Assembly: GCF_013368755.1 (NCBI RefSeq)
Contig: NC_049561.1
Coordinates: 3,162,001-3,226,000, forward strand
DNA from: Talaromyces rugulosus
Lineage: Eukaryota > Ascomycota > Eurotiomycetes > Eurotiales > Trichocomaceae
Direction: 5' to 3'
Length of the DNA stretch: 64,000 bases
Shown: piece after piece, positions 44,401-57,537 of the stretch
How the letters are laid out: every line of letters starts with the position of its first letter
Numbering within the stretch: position 1 is the first letter of the stretch
The notes under the pieces: generated by a model
The model's database searches: none
Seen by the model: the letters and a program-made list of their open reading frames with translations, nothing else
What the model was told of the DNA's origin: nothing
Program-made: the position numbers and the translations under genes

Positions 44401-45533
44401 GGGCCTCTTTTAGCAAGGAAGACCTTCTAGCAGGTCCTTTTAGCCGCCTTTATTTTATAGTAATAAGCGGTTCTTATAGTCTTAAATTTGGTGTTAGTAC
44501 AGGCATAAGCCTGTCACCACTTACAGGCTGCAGTCTATAAGCTCTAGGTTTACTGTAGCTCTAGCTTTCATCACCGCTTAGAGCGTGCACAAAGCTGTAC
44601 TGCTTTGGTATGCCTATCGAGTATGCTGGTTAGGGTATCCTACACCCAATTAGCCTCTTTAACAAGGTCTTCCTTGGTACATTAATCACTAAGAGGAGAG
44701 TAGCCTACAGCCTCTGAGGTCTAAGCTACTGTAGCCAGCTTTAAGGCTTCCTTGTTTACCTACAGAACTTCTATCTGCCACCTAGTAATCTCCCTAGAGA
44801 TTCCTCCTAGAGAGGGTTCTAGGGCTTTCCAGGCTAGGACGATAAGCTCATAGTTAGATATTATAAACTTATCCTTATCCACCTCCCAAACTTGCAGAGG
44901 CCCTAGGGTTGACGAGGATAACACTAAATCAATAATTAACACCCCCTCGGTCTTCTTATAGCATGTGGCCTCCCCCAGTAAGTTATTAATATATAGTGAG
45001 TGCCGCTCTATAAGCTGTTCTAAAGGCTTAGCATTAACCTAGTCCTTGGCTAGTGAGTTCCATGAAGGGCTATAGACGTTGAAATCACCCACTAATAGGC
45101 ATCTATCTACTATAAGTAGATCCTAGTCTGCGTCTTTGATAGCCTAGTATTATCTAGAAAAGGCCCTTTATCACTAGTAACTGGCCCTAATCCACATATT
45201 ATAATAGTTAACTATTCTAATACGTCAGGGGGCATGCCTGCTAATTATTAATATTTCCTATATGTCTAGGGCCTGTAAATAGAGATGGTCTACTAAATTA
45301 ATGCAGTTCTCAATCTTAACCACCCCTATAAAGTCTTTATAGATAGCTATAAATATCTATTGATCCCACTCCTCCTTCTCTAGCCAGTACAGCAGATAGC
45401 CTAGATAGAAGAAGTTATAAATAATATAAGGCTCTTACAGATATATAATATCTATTTACTATTTTATCTCCACTTCTAGAGCTTCTAAGATTACAAGGTA
45501 GGTATGGCCGCAATTATATTGAATAATCAACAT
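41484..45533 (-). pseudogene. LINE copy 5 ORF2 relic
   Basis: Minus-strand counterpart of the intact ORF2. The start ATG (45531-45533) and the TAG stop (41484-41486) are both kept, but the interior has many RIP-type stops. The endonuclease fragment at 44760-44942 is one of the few open pieces. The C-terminal tract is subfamily A. Confidence 0.87.
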
Positions 45534-47445
45534 TAATAGAGGCTGTAGCTCCAGATGTTAGTATTAGACATAAGGATGAATACAGTAAAGGTGATATCTC
45601 TAAAGCATCTTCTATAGCATTATCAACCTCCCTAAGCTTTGGGGCTTAGGGGGCGTCCTGGGTAATAATTAGAAAAAAAGCCTCCTTAATAACGTTTTTC
45701 TATTTAGTCTATTCAAGAGAGAGAGGGGGCATAACAATCTCTATACTAAGGAAGTGCTTATGGAGTCACTGGCAGGCCTTCTGAAGCTTAGGACACTTTA
45801 GGGAATTAGCTTGGTGTTTTCTTTTATAGTTGCCACATTTAGTGGGTACATATAGATATAGATAGCCTGTTTAGGCTCTGCAGTCTAGCATATTATAGAT
45901 ATACTTTTGGACTTCATAAATGTCAGCATACACAGTATAGAGTAGTGGTTAGGTGCTATAGCTTCTATAAATTTAATAGTTAATACCATAGTATTAGATA
46001 TAAACAGTATCTTTACCCACTTTGTGATAGGGACTGATAAGGTGTTTGTTGCCCTTAAAGTATACACTTTAGACAAGTAGCCTATAGACATCATCTAGGC
46101 CTTCTACTATTATAATAATAGTAGAGAAACGCTATTTATTAATCTGAATAGCTGTTATTAGCTTAATCCAGATAAGGTTTTTTATTAAAATGCATATACT
46201 CTTTAATTCAATTTCTTCTTTAGCTAGATCTAGCCTTAAGGCGCTATAGCGAGCTATTAGCACTATATATATCTTAATCTTGTACTACTATTAGTCTGTT
46301 TCCACTAAAATGACTACAGGGTTGATCTAGTGGCAGATAGCCACTAATAGATCCTTATAGGCTAGTAATAGCAAGCCTATAGTACTTCTTTAGTTCAATA
46401 GAGCTGAGATAGCCCTTAATTCAGTGTAATTGGCGTCTATTACCCTGGTGAAGTTTAGGAAGCCTGTCTAGACTAGGCAGTGGTTAAGCTGCAAGATAAT
46501 ATTGACTTTAGACTTTCTAAAAGCAGTATAGCTATTTTCACATCTAAATATAAGCCTACGGTCTCCTTTATTACTTCTGCGAATAGACTTCAGGCTTCTT
46601 AGATCCATTTAGACTTTTAAGGGCTAGTTTAGGGAGTAAGCCTATTTTTTTATAATAATTTACCACTCTTAGGCATTGTTAGCCGCTATATTGGCCTACT
46701 AAAGGCCTGCTGTGGGCTTTACTCCAGAGGGTGGTTTTAATATTAAGAATAAGACTCTACATAGCTCTATGGGCTTAGCAGCCCTATTTGGGTTAGCTTA
46801 GGGACCATAGACGATTTCTGCAAACGTCGTCCCCTAGGATGGCAGAGGCTATTGTGGGCCCTGGTGGTCGCTCTCTGACGATAGAGGCTTTAGGAGGTGG
46901 TTTAGGGTATTTGGAGAGGCCTGTTAAGCTTTTAAGATTGAGAAATAGTGCTTTAGAGTACTTAATTAGTCTATAAGGCGCTGCTTTATAGCCTTTACTA
47001 AAGAGATTATATAGGTCTTTATAGTGGCTATCTCCGCGTATAGCGCGCTATTGCTGCTTATAAAATAGCTTAATAAAGCCTGTTTTATATCTTTGTAGGC
47101 TAGGCTGATTAGGGTCTTTATAGGGACTCTTTCTATTTTATCAAGGCTGTGTTCCTGTAGTCTCTTCCCTAGAGTTTTAGGTGCTTCTTAGAAGCCTGGT
47201 ATACTGCTTAGGGAGGAAAACAATTCCCTAGGGTTAATTTCTAGGCTAGGCAAGAAGCCCTTGCTCTAAGGAATTGTTACACTTGCCTCAGGGGGCGCTG
47301 GTAGTGCTGTTCCCGCTGGGGTGCCTATATAGGCCCCTACGGGGTTCACCAGACCTAGCGCCTGCCCCCCTGGGTCTAGGGGGTGGTTGTCGATATTGGG
47401 GAGTCCAGGGGCCATAGCGAAGCCCTGGATGCCTTCCAGTAGCAT
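45514..47445 (-). pseudogene. LINE copy 5 ORF1 relic
   Basis: Minus-strand counterpart of the intact ORF1; the ATG (47443-47445) and TAA (45514-45516) are preserved. The first 55 codons are nearly unchanged; then stops accumulate and most zinc-knuckle cysteines are lost (45800-46060). Confidence 0.87.
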
Positions 47446-47485
47446 TGAATTTCAAAAGGTTGATTTTTGATTTTCCCGGCGGGTT

Positions 47486-47499
47486 AGAATAAATATAAT
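47486..47499 (+). repeat. Target-site duplication of LINE copy 5 (right)
   Basis: AGAATAAATATAAT, identical to 41186-41199, followed by the continuation of Gypsy-A gag (compare Gypsy-A copy 3 near 27330). Confidence 0.92.
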
Positions 47500-49070
47500 C
47501 TATACTAAGTAAATTATATACTACTAATAAAAATAGTTAGAAAACTATTACTAAAGAACTATTTTCGAACTATAGTATATTCAAATAGAAACTTAGAAAA
47601 GTGTTTAAAAATATTAATAAGCTATAGACTATAAAAAGATAATTAAGATATTTATAATAGACTAGATCTATTTAGTAATTAGTAATTAAATTCTAATAGA
47701 TAGTAACACCACTATACTATAATAATATTATTTAAATCATAATCTTTGAGAATATGCTTAAAGAAGAAATCTAGACAAAACTTATTAAACTTAACTAACC
47801 TAACAACATTAATAGATTTATTAAGATGGTAGTTAAGATTAATAATAAACTGTTCAAGATTAAGCAGAAGCGACAGAAGTTTCAGAGATAGAAGAAAATT
47901 AGAGAATTCCTTTAGTATATCAATATATCAGTAAAATAAGGAATTCAGTACAATAAAGACGGTAATATTAAGATATAGCTTAATAATATAATTAATAAAA
48001 AAGAAATAGCTAAATATAAAGAAAATAAAGCTTATTATAAGTATAAATAAAAAAAGCACTTTATATAACAGTGCTAATTAAGGTAAAACAGACAGAACAG
48101 TAACATCAGCCCTTAGAAAATAATAATAGTCTATTAATAAATTATGGTTATACACCAGATAATTATAATCTTCTTAGATAATAAAAAAGAAGAATTAGAA
48201 AATAAATAAGTTAATAAAGTCAAGAACTTCTAGAGACCAATATTGAAAAAAGAAATATATAATATACTTAAGAATTTTAAGCTAGAAGATAGCTTTAGAC
48301 AATCTAAAAAACATCTTAGATAGAGTTCAGAAAAGGAACTATTCTAGGAAAAAGATACTAATCTAAAAAAAGTATAACCTTATCTATAATAAGATTAAAA
48401 GAAAGGACTAATTAGAGAATTTTATAAAAAAAACCAATATAGTAAAACTATTAGATAGCGTATTAATAATCTTTTATTAAAAAGTGAAAGCCAACATCCT
48501 CTAATATTTTGAGATAGTGGAAAAGATAAGGAAGTTAACTATAAAGACTTAGATTAAGAATTAGATATCTTATAATAATCACAGTTAACAAGAATAACTA
48601 ATCTTAGAAAAAACACTGCAAAAGCGATTAACTAAATAAATGAAATAATTAGATTATTCTAGAAACAACTACTAATTATAAAGAAAGAATAGGATTTAGT
48701 CCTAGGAACTAACATAACAGTTCTAAGAATAAGAATTAAAATTCTAGAAATAAGCAAAGAAAAACCAGAAATAGATAATAAAGACTCTAAAATAATAAAG
48801 AAATTCCTTGAAATCAACTACAAAGAACCAAAATAAGAATATAGTTATAAACCACCTAAATCAGTATATTAAGAAGACTCTATTCAGATATACTGACAAC
48901 ACATCCTTAAATACAAAAAATACCATAAATGGATATTTCATAAATATGATATACATAGGAAAAAGAATATTATATTCGTAAATAAATTTGAGTATATCTC
49001 ACTTATCAAAGGAATATAATTATATTATCTAATGTTTAGGCATACTAAAAGATGTTTATATATATACTAT
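47500..49070 (+). pseudogene. Gypsy-A copy 2 gag relic, second part, and gag-pol spacer
   Basis: This continues the gag region interrupted by LINE 5. Bases 47500 to about 48915 match Gypsy-A copy 3 on the opposite strand. I see no intact frame and no clear zinc knuckle. The last part, about 48915-49070, is shared with no other piece in the window. Confidence 0.6.
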
Positions 49071-49127
49071 CTATAATATAAAAGATACTATTATAAGAAA
49101 ATACACTAAATATAATATTATAAATTA

Positions 49128-52100
49128 AAATGTCTGATTTATCTTAAAGAAAAGAAAAAAAATAAATAGAAGCTAATAGCATTAATAATTATCTATCAAC
49201 TTATTCTAGACTATCTAAAGAGCTAGAATAAATATTAATGCTATACAGAAGAAATTTAGTATCTTTTCTATAATAACATCAAAACTGACCAATGTTATAT
49301 AAAAAAATGTCTATACTATAAAGAACAAGTCATCTACACTAATAAAGATTAGACTGAAATTATTCTATCATAGAAACAATACCTTAAGAGGTATAAAAAA
49401 AGACACTACCTTATTATTATAACTATCAAGATAGGAGAAACTGTAATTATTATCAAAGAAACAATCAATAGACATAAAGCTAAGCTACTCTTTAACTTAG
49501 AAACATTAGCAAATTACATTAGCAAGGCATACATCAGGAAAAACAGGATCTAAACATATAAAATAAATCTATAGTATACTATATAAAATTTTGAAGAACA
49601 AATTATAATTAAAAGATTCGTATAATAAACTAAAAATATTACAATTAAATTAAAAGAACACAAAGAAAGTATCTAACTAAATTTAAGCCTATTCGAGCAA
49701 AAAGATTTTAATATTATACTTAGAATGACATGGCTATGGAAACATAATCCTGTCATTGACTAGAAACACAAGATAATATTAATAGATATAAAGATGCTAT
49801 AAACAGAGCAGATAGAGATTAAACTAGATCAGTAGTTAAAGATAAAATATATTAAAAAAATAAATAAAATAGACTAATAAATTAAAATATAAAGGAAACT
49901 AAGAGAAATATATAAAAAAGAACTGAAAAAAGTGCTTGATAAGCTACTAAAAAAATATCAAGACTTTACTGAATTATTTATAAAAAAAGAATATCAACTA
50001 CTATAATATGAAAAAGAATATAAAGCAAAGATATCTTTTAAAATAAGAGTATAGATACTACAAATGAAGCAATAATAAATCTTATAAAATAAACTCTGAA
50101 TTACTAAAGAATTTATTAAGAAATTCTTAGCAGCTAGTTATATTAGAGAATTAAAAGTAAAGGTTTCTATATAAGTAATATTTATATTAAAACATAATAG
50201 ATTACTATAAATAGTCATTAACTACTAAAAATTAAATAATATGACCAAAGACAATATAAATAAAATACCATATTAGGAATAAAAAAAAGATTTATTACAA
50301 GGCGTAAAAATTATAATAATATTTAATATTAAATAGGGATATTACAACCTACAAATAAAAAATGATAATATCTAGAAAATAGTATTCTTTATAGATTTAG
50401 GATTATATAAATGGCTAGTAGTATCTATAGAACTTAAATAGTTACTAGCAGAATTCATGAGGTTTATAATCTATATCCTATAAGAATACCTTAACCTCTT
50501 CATTATAGTATACTTCAATAATGTTATAGTCTACTTAAAAGATTTCAAGGAACATAATAACTATATATAACTAGTTATAATAAAACTTATAGAAATAGAA
50601 TTAACTTTTAAAATCAAAAAGTATAAATTCAACACTATATAAGTTAACTATCTAGAAATAATATATATAATAAACAGACTAGAAATACTAAAAGAAAAAT
50701 TAGACACTATCCTTAAATAACTAATTCTAACAAATGTTTACAATATATAATCTTTTCTTAAAGCCAGCAGATACATTTAATAATATCTTAAGAAATATTT
50801 AGATATTATAACACTAATGATAGAACTACTGAAAAAAGATAAACTATTTAATTAGATAATAAAGAGACAACAATCTTTTAAAAATATTAAAAAACTCATT
50901 AAAATTATATTAATCTTATAACTATTTAATCTAAAATTACAAAGCATTCTATAAATAAATATATCTAGATATACTCTTAGAGTAATCCATAAATAAATTA
51001 ATAAAAAAGAAGAAATATAGATTATTATATTCTACTTAAGAAAGTTTATATTAATAGAAGTTAACTATAATATCTATAACTAAGAATTACTCGTAATAGT
51101 TTAAGCATTTTAATAATAATGATACTATCTCTAAGAAGTAAAATATAAAGTAATTATTAAAAATAATTATTATAATTTAAAATACTTTATAATAATAAAA
51201 GAATTATCTAGAAGATAAATACAATAGACTAAAGAACTAGCTAAATTTAATTACAAGATTAAACATATTCTAGAAAAACAAAATATAGCTATAGACATAT
51301 TAAACAGATAACTAGATTATATAATTAAGATAGAATCTTTTAAAATAAATATTCTATAAGAAAAATTAGAAGTTCTATATTATAATTACAATATAATCAT
51401 TGCGACCACAATAAAAGTTGTTAATAATGATCTATTCTATAAATAAATACATTAGGAAACCAATAAAGATTAAAAAATACAAAAAGAATTATAAGCCAGA
51501 TAAATTATAAAAAATATTCAGAAAAGCTTAGTAATATAGAATAAAATAATCAGAGTACCGCAGAATATAACTATAGAAGTCATTTAGTAATACCACAATC
51601 CTCCTACAAAAGAACATCAAGAAGTTGAAAGAATAATTAAAATAATTATTTAAATATTCTACTTTCCTTATATATAAAAAAAGATTAAGAATTATATTAG
51701 AAACTATAATAAATATAATAGAAATAAAGCAGTATACTATAAATCCTTTAAAAAAATATAAATACTAGAAATACTAGAAGAAGTATAGAAAAATATCACT
51801 ATTAATTTTATCTAAGGACTATCATAGTCTAAAGACTTAATAATAGAAGTTATTTATATCAATACTATAATAATAGTTAACTAACTTATAAAATATATTA
51901 TCTTAGAACTAACATTAAAAAATATAATAGTAGAATAATATATAAAATTTATACTATAAAAAGTTTTTATATAGACTAAATTATTAAATAAACTTATTAT
52001 AGACTAAGATAAGTTATTTATATCTAAATATTGATAAATAATTATAAAGATATATAGAATATATTATAAGTTATTAACTATAAATCACTAATAGATTAAT

Positions 52101-52870
52101 AGCTAGTCTGAAAGAATAATTCAAATAGTTAAATAATATTTTTGATATTATTTAGATTAAGAATAAGATAATTAGATAGAACTACTATTATTAATATAGT
52201 TTATATTAAATAATATAGAAAATACTACAATAAAATAAATTCTATATTTTATGAATCTTAAATGATATTTAAGAATAACATAGTCTAAAGTACTACAAGA
52301 AAGATTATCTAAAGCTATAATAATATAAACTAATAAACTATAGATACTCTATTAGATAATATCAAAAGATATTAAGTAGACTAAAAACTAAATAAAGATC
52401 TACTATAATAAGAAGTGCGAAAACACGTTAATTTTTAAAAAAAAAAAAGAAAATTTACTTACTATAACAAACAATTAGATAGAAAAAATTTAATATTCTA
52501 AGTAAAAGACTAAGCAATAAACTTAATATTATTAAATATAGATCTTTTATAATTCAAGAAAAATTTATTAATAATAATTATAAACTTTAACTATTAGTAA
52601 AAATAAAAGTGCACTCAGTATTCTATATTTTATTATTAAAATCAACCAAAAACCTAGAAAATAGTAATAATGAAGCAACTAAAAACAAATATAAAGTTAA
52701 AAATATTCTAAAAAAAAAATTAGTAGATAAAAGAATCTTTTATCTAGTTAGTTAGAAAGGATATAGACCTAAATATAATTTATAGAAACCAGTTAAGCAC
52801 TTAAACTGCCCTAAAAAGATTTAAGTATTTCGCTAGAAAAAAACTTAAAGAAGATATAATCAAACTTATT
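49128..52870 (+). pseudogene. Gypsy-A copy 2 pol relic: protease, RT, RNase H, integrase, chromodomain
   Basis: It is colinear with the pol relic at 8750-12490. Expected positions by that alignment: protease about 49480-49530, RT 50270-50830 with the YxDD region near 50509-50555, RNase H 50920-51120, integrase zinc region 51570-51730 and core 51770-52280, chromodomain 52680-52840. Damage is RIP-like and independent of copy 1 at many sites, so the two copies together preserve more of the ancestral sequence than either alone. Confidence 0.8.
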
Positions 52871-53440
52871 ATTAGATAATATAAGAAACTTTTAGATAAT
52901 AACTATAATTATCTTATTTGATTTTTATAATTTAGCTTTTTATTTCTATTTTTTCTTTTTTTTCTTTTTTAAACGCTCTAACTCCTCTATATCTTTAATA
53001 TCTATTTAAATAAATTAACTAGTATATTTTTAAAGTAGTTTTTACTACTTCTTAAGATAAAAAAGTTTTATTAGAATTATTTTCTTATCTTTCTTAATCT
53101 TTTTTTAAGCAGCCAATAACTTTTTCTAAGCTAAATCTAAAAATATTATCTCAGTATAATGATTATAACTATTATAAATGTATTTACTGTAATATTTTAA
53201 AATTTCTGACTTAATATATAACTTCCTTAAAAGAGTATACTTGTGGTAAAGAAAAAGAAAAATAATCTTAATTTTAATAATATAGGCAAACAGATTATTC
53301 TTATTAATATTTTATTTTAATAATATAGTTAGAATATTACTATTAAGAATATTAATAAAAAAGAAATTAACCTACCTAAATAATAAGGGCCTGCGACTAT
53401 TTATGAGACTATTAGAACACTAGCCTTTAAAGAAAGAGAT

Positions 53441-54089
53441 TGTTATAAGAATTATGAACATTTAGCTAATTAATAAATAATAGACGCTACTTATATAAGC
53501 AAGCTGCCTAAAACTCCTATAAAGTAGATTTACTAATTATAAAAACAAAGACAGAAGTAACTATATAGAAATTCATATAATCTGAATAGTATAGATATAC
53601 TAGTTTAATAAAAATACACTAAGTAAATATATACTTAAATAGTATAGCTGCACTATTTTAGTATAAATATATTTAATATAGAACTACCTATTCTATGCAA
53701 GTACACCTGGTGTAGATGCACTCTAATAGTATGTATATACTATACCAGTGAAAGTATATTATAGTATATAACTATATAGTTAACAGAGTAAGACTATGCT
53801 AAGGAACTATATCAATAATATAGTTAAGTAGAGCTTAACTATGCTTGTTATATTTAAAATTAACTATATAAAAATATTTATTTATTATTATGTATCTAGC
53901 TTATTATATTTTATTCTTTTAAGTAAATAGTATACTACTATTATTTTTCAATATACTTTATAGTTTATTATTATAATAGTACTCTACTTATCCTAGGATT
54001 GCCTTACATAACGTTCTCATCTTGTCTTCTGTTAGCAGAATACCCACCCCGATTCACATCTTGGTGACGAGTTGTTGAACCGATTGACA
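53441..54089 (+). repeat. Gypsy-A copy 2 3' LTR (649 bp)
   Basis: Same length as the 5' LTR. The start reads TGTTATAAG (one RIP-type change) and the end GATTGACA. The last 95 bases are almost undamaged while the first 500 are heavily mutated; the 5' LTR has the opposite pattern at its start. Confidence 0.9.
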
Positions 54090-54094
54090 ATAGA
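54090..54094 (+). repeat. Target-site duplication of Gypsy-A copy 2 (right)
   Basis: ATAGA, identical to 40041-40045. Confidence 0.85.
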
Positions 54095-57000
54095 TTTAGT
54101 AATTAAGATTATAATAGACTAGTACTAAAACTTCTAATAATTTCTTTTTTAAACTATTAAATGTTTCTTCGCATTCTTTACTTTATATAAATAGAATGTC
54201 TGTTTAAATAAGATAATATAATAGCTTTATAGTTTGGCTATAGATCTTTATAAACTTCTAATAGAAATTACAGAAACCAAGGAATAACTATATTTCTAAA
54301 ACTATTATTAATATTTTCTAGAAAAAGATAATCTTAATCTTTGCTAGATTAATCTCTATCTCTTCTAAGATAATAATAAAGCCTAGATATTTAGTTAATA
54401 TAATATAAAACTTATATTTTTTAATATTGGTTTGCAATCCTGCTTTTTAGAGTCTCTTTAATATCTATTATATATATATCTTATATTCTAGCTTATTCTC
54501 GCTATATATTAATAGATTGTTAATAAATGTAATTATGAACTAGTTAAGATAGTCTATAAAAATATTATTAATTAGTTATTAAAATATTGCTAGTCTATTA
54601 GTAAGATTAAATAATATTATTTTATACTTAAAAATACTATATTAATAATAGAAGATAATTAGATCTATAAAATCTAGATGTATTTAGATTCAGTGGAATC
54701 TCTATCTAATATCTAGTTTAATAAAGATCTTTGCCTTACTTAAGTGCTTAAAGATTTCTTTAATAAATAACAGTAGATATTGATCTTTTCTAGTTAAAGT
54801 ATTTAGCTTATAATAATTAATATAGAAGTAGAATCTATTATTGATTTTCTTGGCTATAAGGATTAAAGATGTAAATAATATATTACTAAAGACAATAAAT
54901 CCTTTATCTAGATTATTAATAATATAGTCTTAGACTGTTTAGAGCTGTTTTTTTAATATTTAATATAAAGGACTATAATCTAACTCTAGATCTTAATTTA
55001 ACTTAATTTTATGGTTATACTTCTAATAAACTAATAACTTGTTTAAGCGGATCTTTAAGAAGATATTAGTAAATTTATAATATCAATCTAATAGCTATTA
55101 CTTAATTTTCTTGTTTTTAGTTAATTTAGCTGTTTTTTTTTTTTTTAATTTTTAGTGCCTGCTTTATCTTATAAAGATTAATTATAAAGATATTTATAGT
55201 CTTATTTTTTATATAATAATAGAATTTAGCAGTTTTAATAATTATTATGTCCATTCTATATATCTTTTTTTCTAAGTGTTGACGATGTGGGTTTCTTGTT
55301 AAACTAATAACTAATGATGTTTTCTTAGTATTATTAAAGAGTTCTATAGTATTCTCTAATTATAAAGCTTTCTTTATTTTCTATAGTTCTATTTTTGATT
55401 ATATTTTTTATATTTTTTCTATAACTATAGACATTTTTTTTTAAGGTTCTAATTATAGGAGTAGGACAGGTTTTTTTATTAACTAATCTTAGTATTCTAT
55501 ATCAGCTTGGTGTTTAAGATTGACTAGTCTATTTTTTCTTAGTATTATCTTTAATATATAGATAAACTATTTTTTTTTTATTTAATCTTTAAGAGATATA
55601 TCCTCTGACTATAAAAAACAATAATTTTTATAATCTATTAATATATTATACTTCTCTAGTTATATATAACCTAAAATAACATTATGACAGTCTAGTCGTA
55701 TTAAAAAAAAAGATAAATATTATTATATCTAGCTATTAATAATTAGTGTTAAGATTATAAAATATATAACTAGTTCTACTGTTTTTCTATTATACTCTTT
55801 CACTCTATAGGGTTTAGAAATAGGTATTGTATATATCTGAAAGTGTTGTGTAAGCTTTTTTATTAAAAATATATCTAAAAAGGTAAATCTATTAGCTTTA
55901 ATATTGGCTAAAGCTTTAGTATAAATTATATATCTATTTTTAGCTAGCTAAATAGATATAATTATATTATCCTTCTCTTTTTCTATTAGCTATGAAAGAT
56001 CTAAAGCTTTATTATCTATACTTAATATATCTAAGAAAAAGACTTCTTCTAGATATAGATATTTTCTAATTTTTTGTCTATATCATTTTTATTTTATTTT
56101 TTTAAAGCTTTTAAATCTGGAGCCTTCTTCTTAAAGAGGCATTTATTAATATAATGACTGCTTAGTTTATAATTAAAATATTTATTTTTATTTATTAGCT
56201 TCTTCTTTTCTTTTTAGAAGAGCTATAATTAAGGAGTTTTATTCTTTGACTTTAATTCTCTGGAGATATTTGATTAATAGCCTCTCTAGCTGTGGTCTTT
56301 GCTACTTCTAATTCTACAGCTATAGGTGTGTTATTCCTTTTTAGTAATCTGCTTAAGGTAGTTGATAGTAGTATAATATCTTTGTATAAAGATCTGATAT
56401 GATATTATTAGATTGATATTTTTCTTGATTATGGCGTGCTGTATATTAAATAAAAATTTGTAATAAAGTTCTTTTTTTTATTCTGATAAGATAAGACCAG
56501 CTTTCTAGATAAAAAGTATGAATTTTAATAAAAAGATCTGAAATTTGGAATCTTTTATTACTAGGTGATAGAGTTCTATCTTTGTATTAATCACGCGGTT
56601 TTTGTCTATATAGATTATTTTTAGATATTTAAAGATATTATTAATATTTTAATAATATTATACTAAGTCTTTTTAGAATTATAGAAATAAATGATTAGCT
56701 ATTTTTTTCTTATATATCCTCTTTATATATACTATATAGGCTAGGGCTATTAAATAATAATTAATATTAGCTTCTAACTTATTCTTAACATTAATCTTCT
56801 AGAATTTATACTTGAGATTAATTCTATTTAATAATAGCTAATTATCTAACAGCTTAGTAATCTTTTTCTTGTAGTCTTCCCTAGCTAGAAAGATATTAGT
56901 AATTATAATATTATACTCTGTAATTAGTTCAGATATAGTCTAGTAATAATCAGCTAGATTATTCTTAAGATTCTAAATCTCCTCTTTTATAAAGTTGATT

Positions 57001-57420
57001 TTCTTTATGTTATTATTATTAGACTTAGTAAAAGTTTTTTCTAGTTATTTCTTCTATATAGAAAGATATTAAAATAAATCTTTAAATAGATCTCTAGAGT
57101 CGCTTTTGTAAAGCTTAAGGAATTTATCTTTATTAAATAGTCTCTTAGGAATATCTCTAAGTTTTAGTTCTTTAAGGTTAACAGTTAAATAGTAACTAGA
57201 CTATTCTATATTATTATTGCTAGCACTCTTGCTATATTAATGTCTGTTAATAATATTTAGTTTTGTTATTATGCTGACTTATAAAATTTCTAGGTTTTAA
57301 ATAAAGATAAATAAAGATTTAAAGTTAGAGTACTAATAAAATGTTTATTATAACTATATAGACTATATTAAATATAAAAAGGTTAAGATAAAGAAAAGTC
57401 TATTTCTAATTAAAGTGTTG
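54095..57420 (-). pseudogene. Gypsy-B gag, protease and RT relic
   Basis: Read on the minus strand: gag from about 57420, with a decayed CCHC knuckle near 56175-56110 (FNYK...SHYINKC pattern), a protease-like HNVILGY stretch near 55690-55660, then a well recognisable Gypsy RT from about 54830. The RT shows KAKIFIKLDIR, LINNIFIDYLN, a FINNLLIYSE stretch for the YxDD box near 54525, KYLGFII, and FLGFCNFY. SKECEETFNSLKKKL at 54180-54130 starts RNase H. The reading then hits Gypsy-A copy 2 and continues at 40045. Frames are broken by RIP-type stops. Confidence 0.75.
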
Positions 57421-57494
57421 ATTATAGCTAAGTACTAGCTATATTAGTTATAAGAAAAATAAAAATAAAATATAATAATACTTATTATAATATA
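57421..57494 (-). repeat. Gypsy-B 5' LTR, inner end (boundary approximate)
   Basis: This stretch lies between the presumed start of the Gypsy-B internal region and LINE copy 6. It is placed in the LTR because the sequence beyond LINE 6 (63786-64000) contains Gypsy-B LTR sequence. The exact inner boundary is not clear. Confidence 0.45.
57483..57494 (+). repeat. Target-site duplication of LINE copy 6 (left)
   Basis: TATTATAATATA, repeated at 63786-63797. Four extra bases (GCAA) separate it from the LINE 5' end. Confidence 0.8.
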
Positions 57495-57537
57495 GCAAAC
57501 CCGCCGGGAAAATCAAAAATCAACCTTTTGAAATTCA

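Larger units (their letters stand above)
41200..47485 (-). mobile_element. LINE copy 5 (subfamily A), full length, RIP-mutated
   Basis: The (TAA)n-type tail and 3' UTR are on the left and the ACCCGCCGGG 5' end on the right (47484 on the minus strand). A 14-base exact target duplication flanks it inside Gypsy-A gag. One extra base separates the 5' end from the duplication. Damage is heavy in the middle and light over the outer 200 bases on both sides. Confidence 0.94.
40046..54089 (+). mobile_element. Gypsy-A copy 2: structurally complete chromodomain LTR retrotransposon carrying LINE 5
   Basis: Two 649-base LTRs in direct orientation, each with TGTCA or TGTTA starts and TGACA ends, enclose gag and pol relics. 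ATAGA duplications flank the element. Without the 6.3 kb LINE 5 insertion it is about 7.7 kb long. All coding regions carry RIP damage, so it is dead despite complete structure. Confidence 0.93.
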
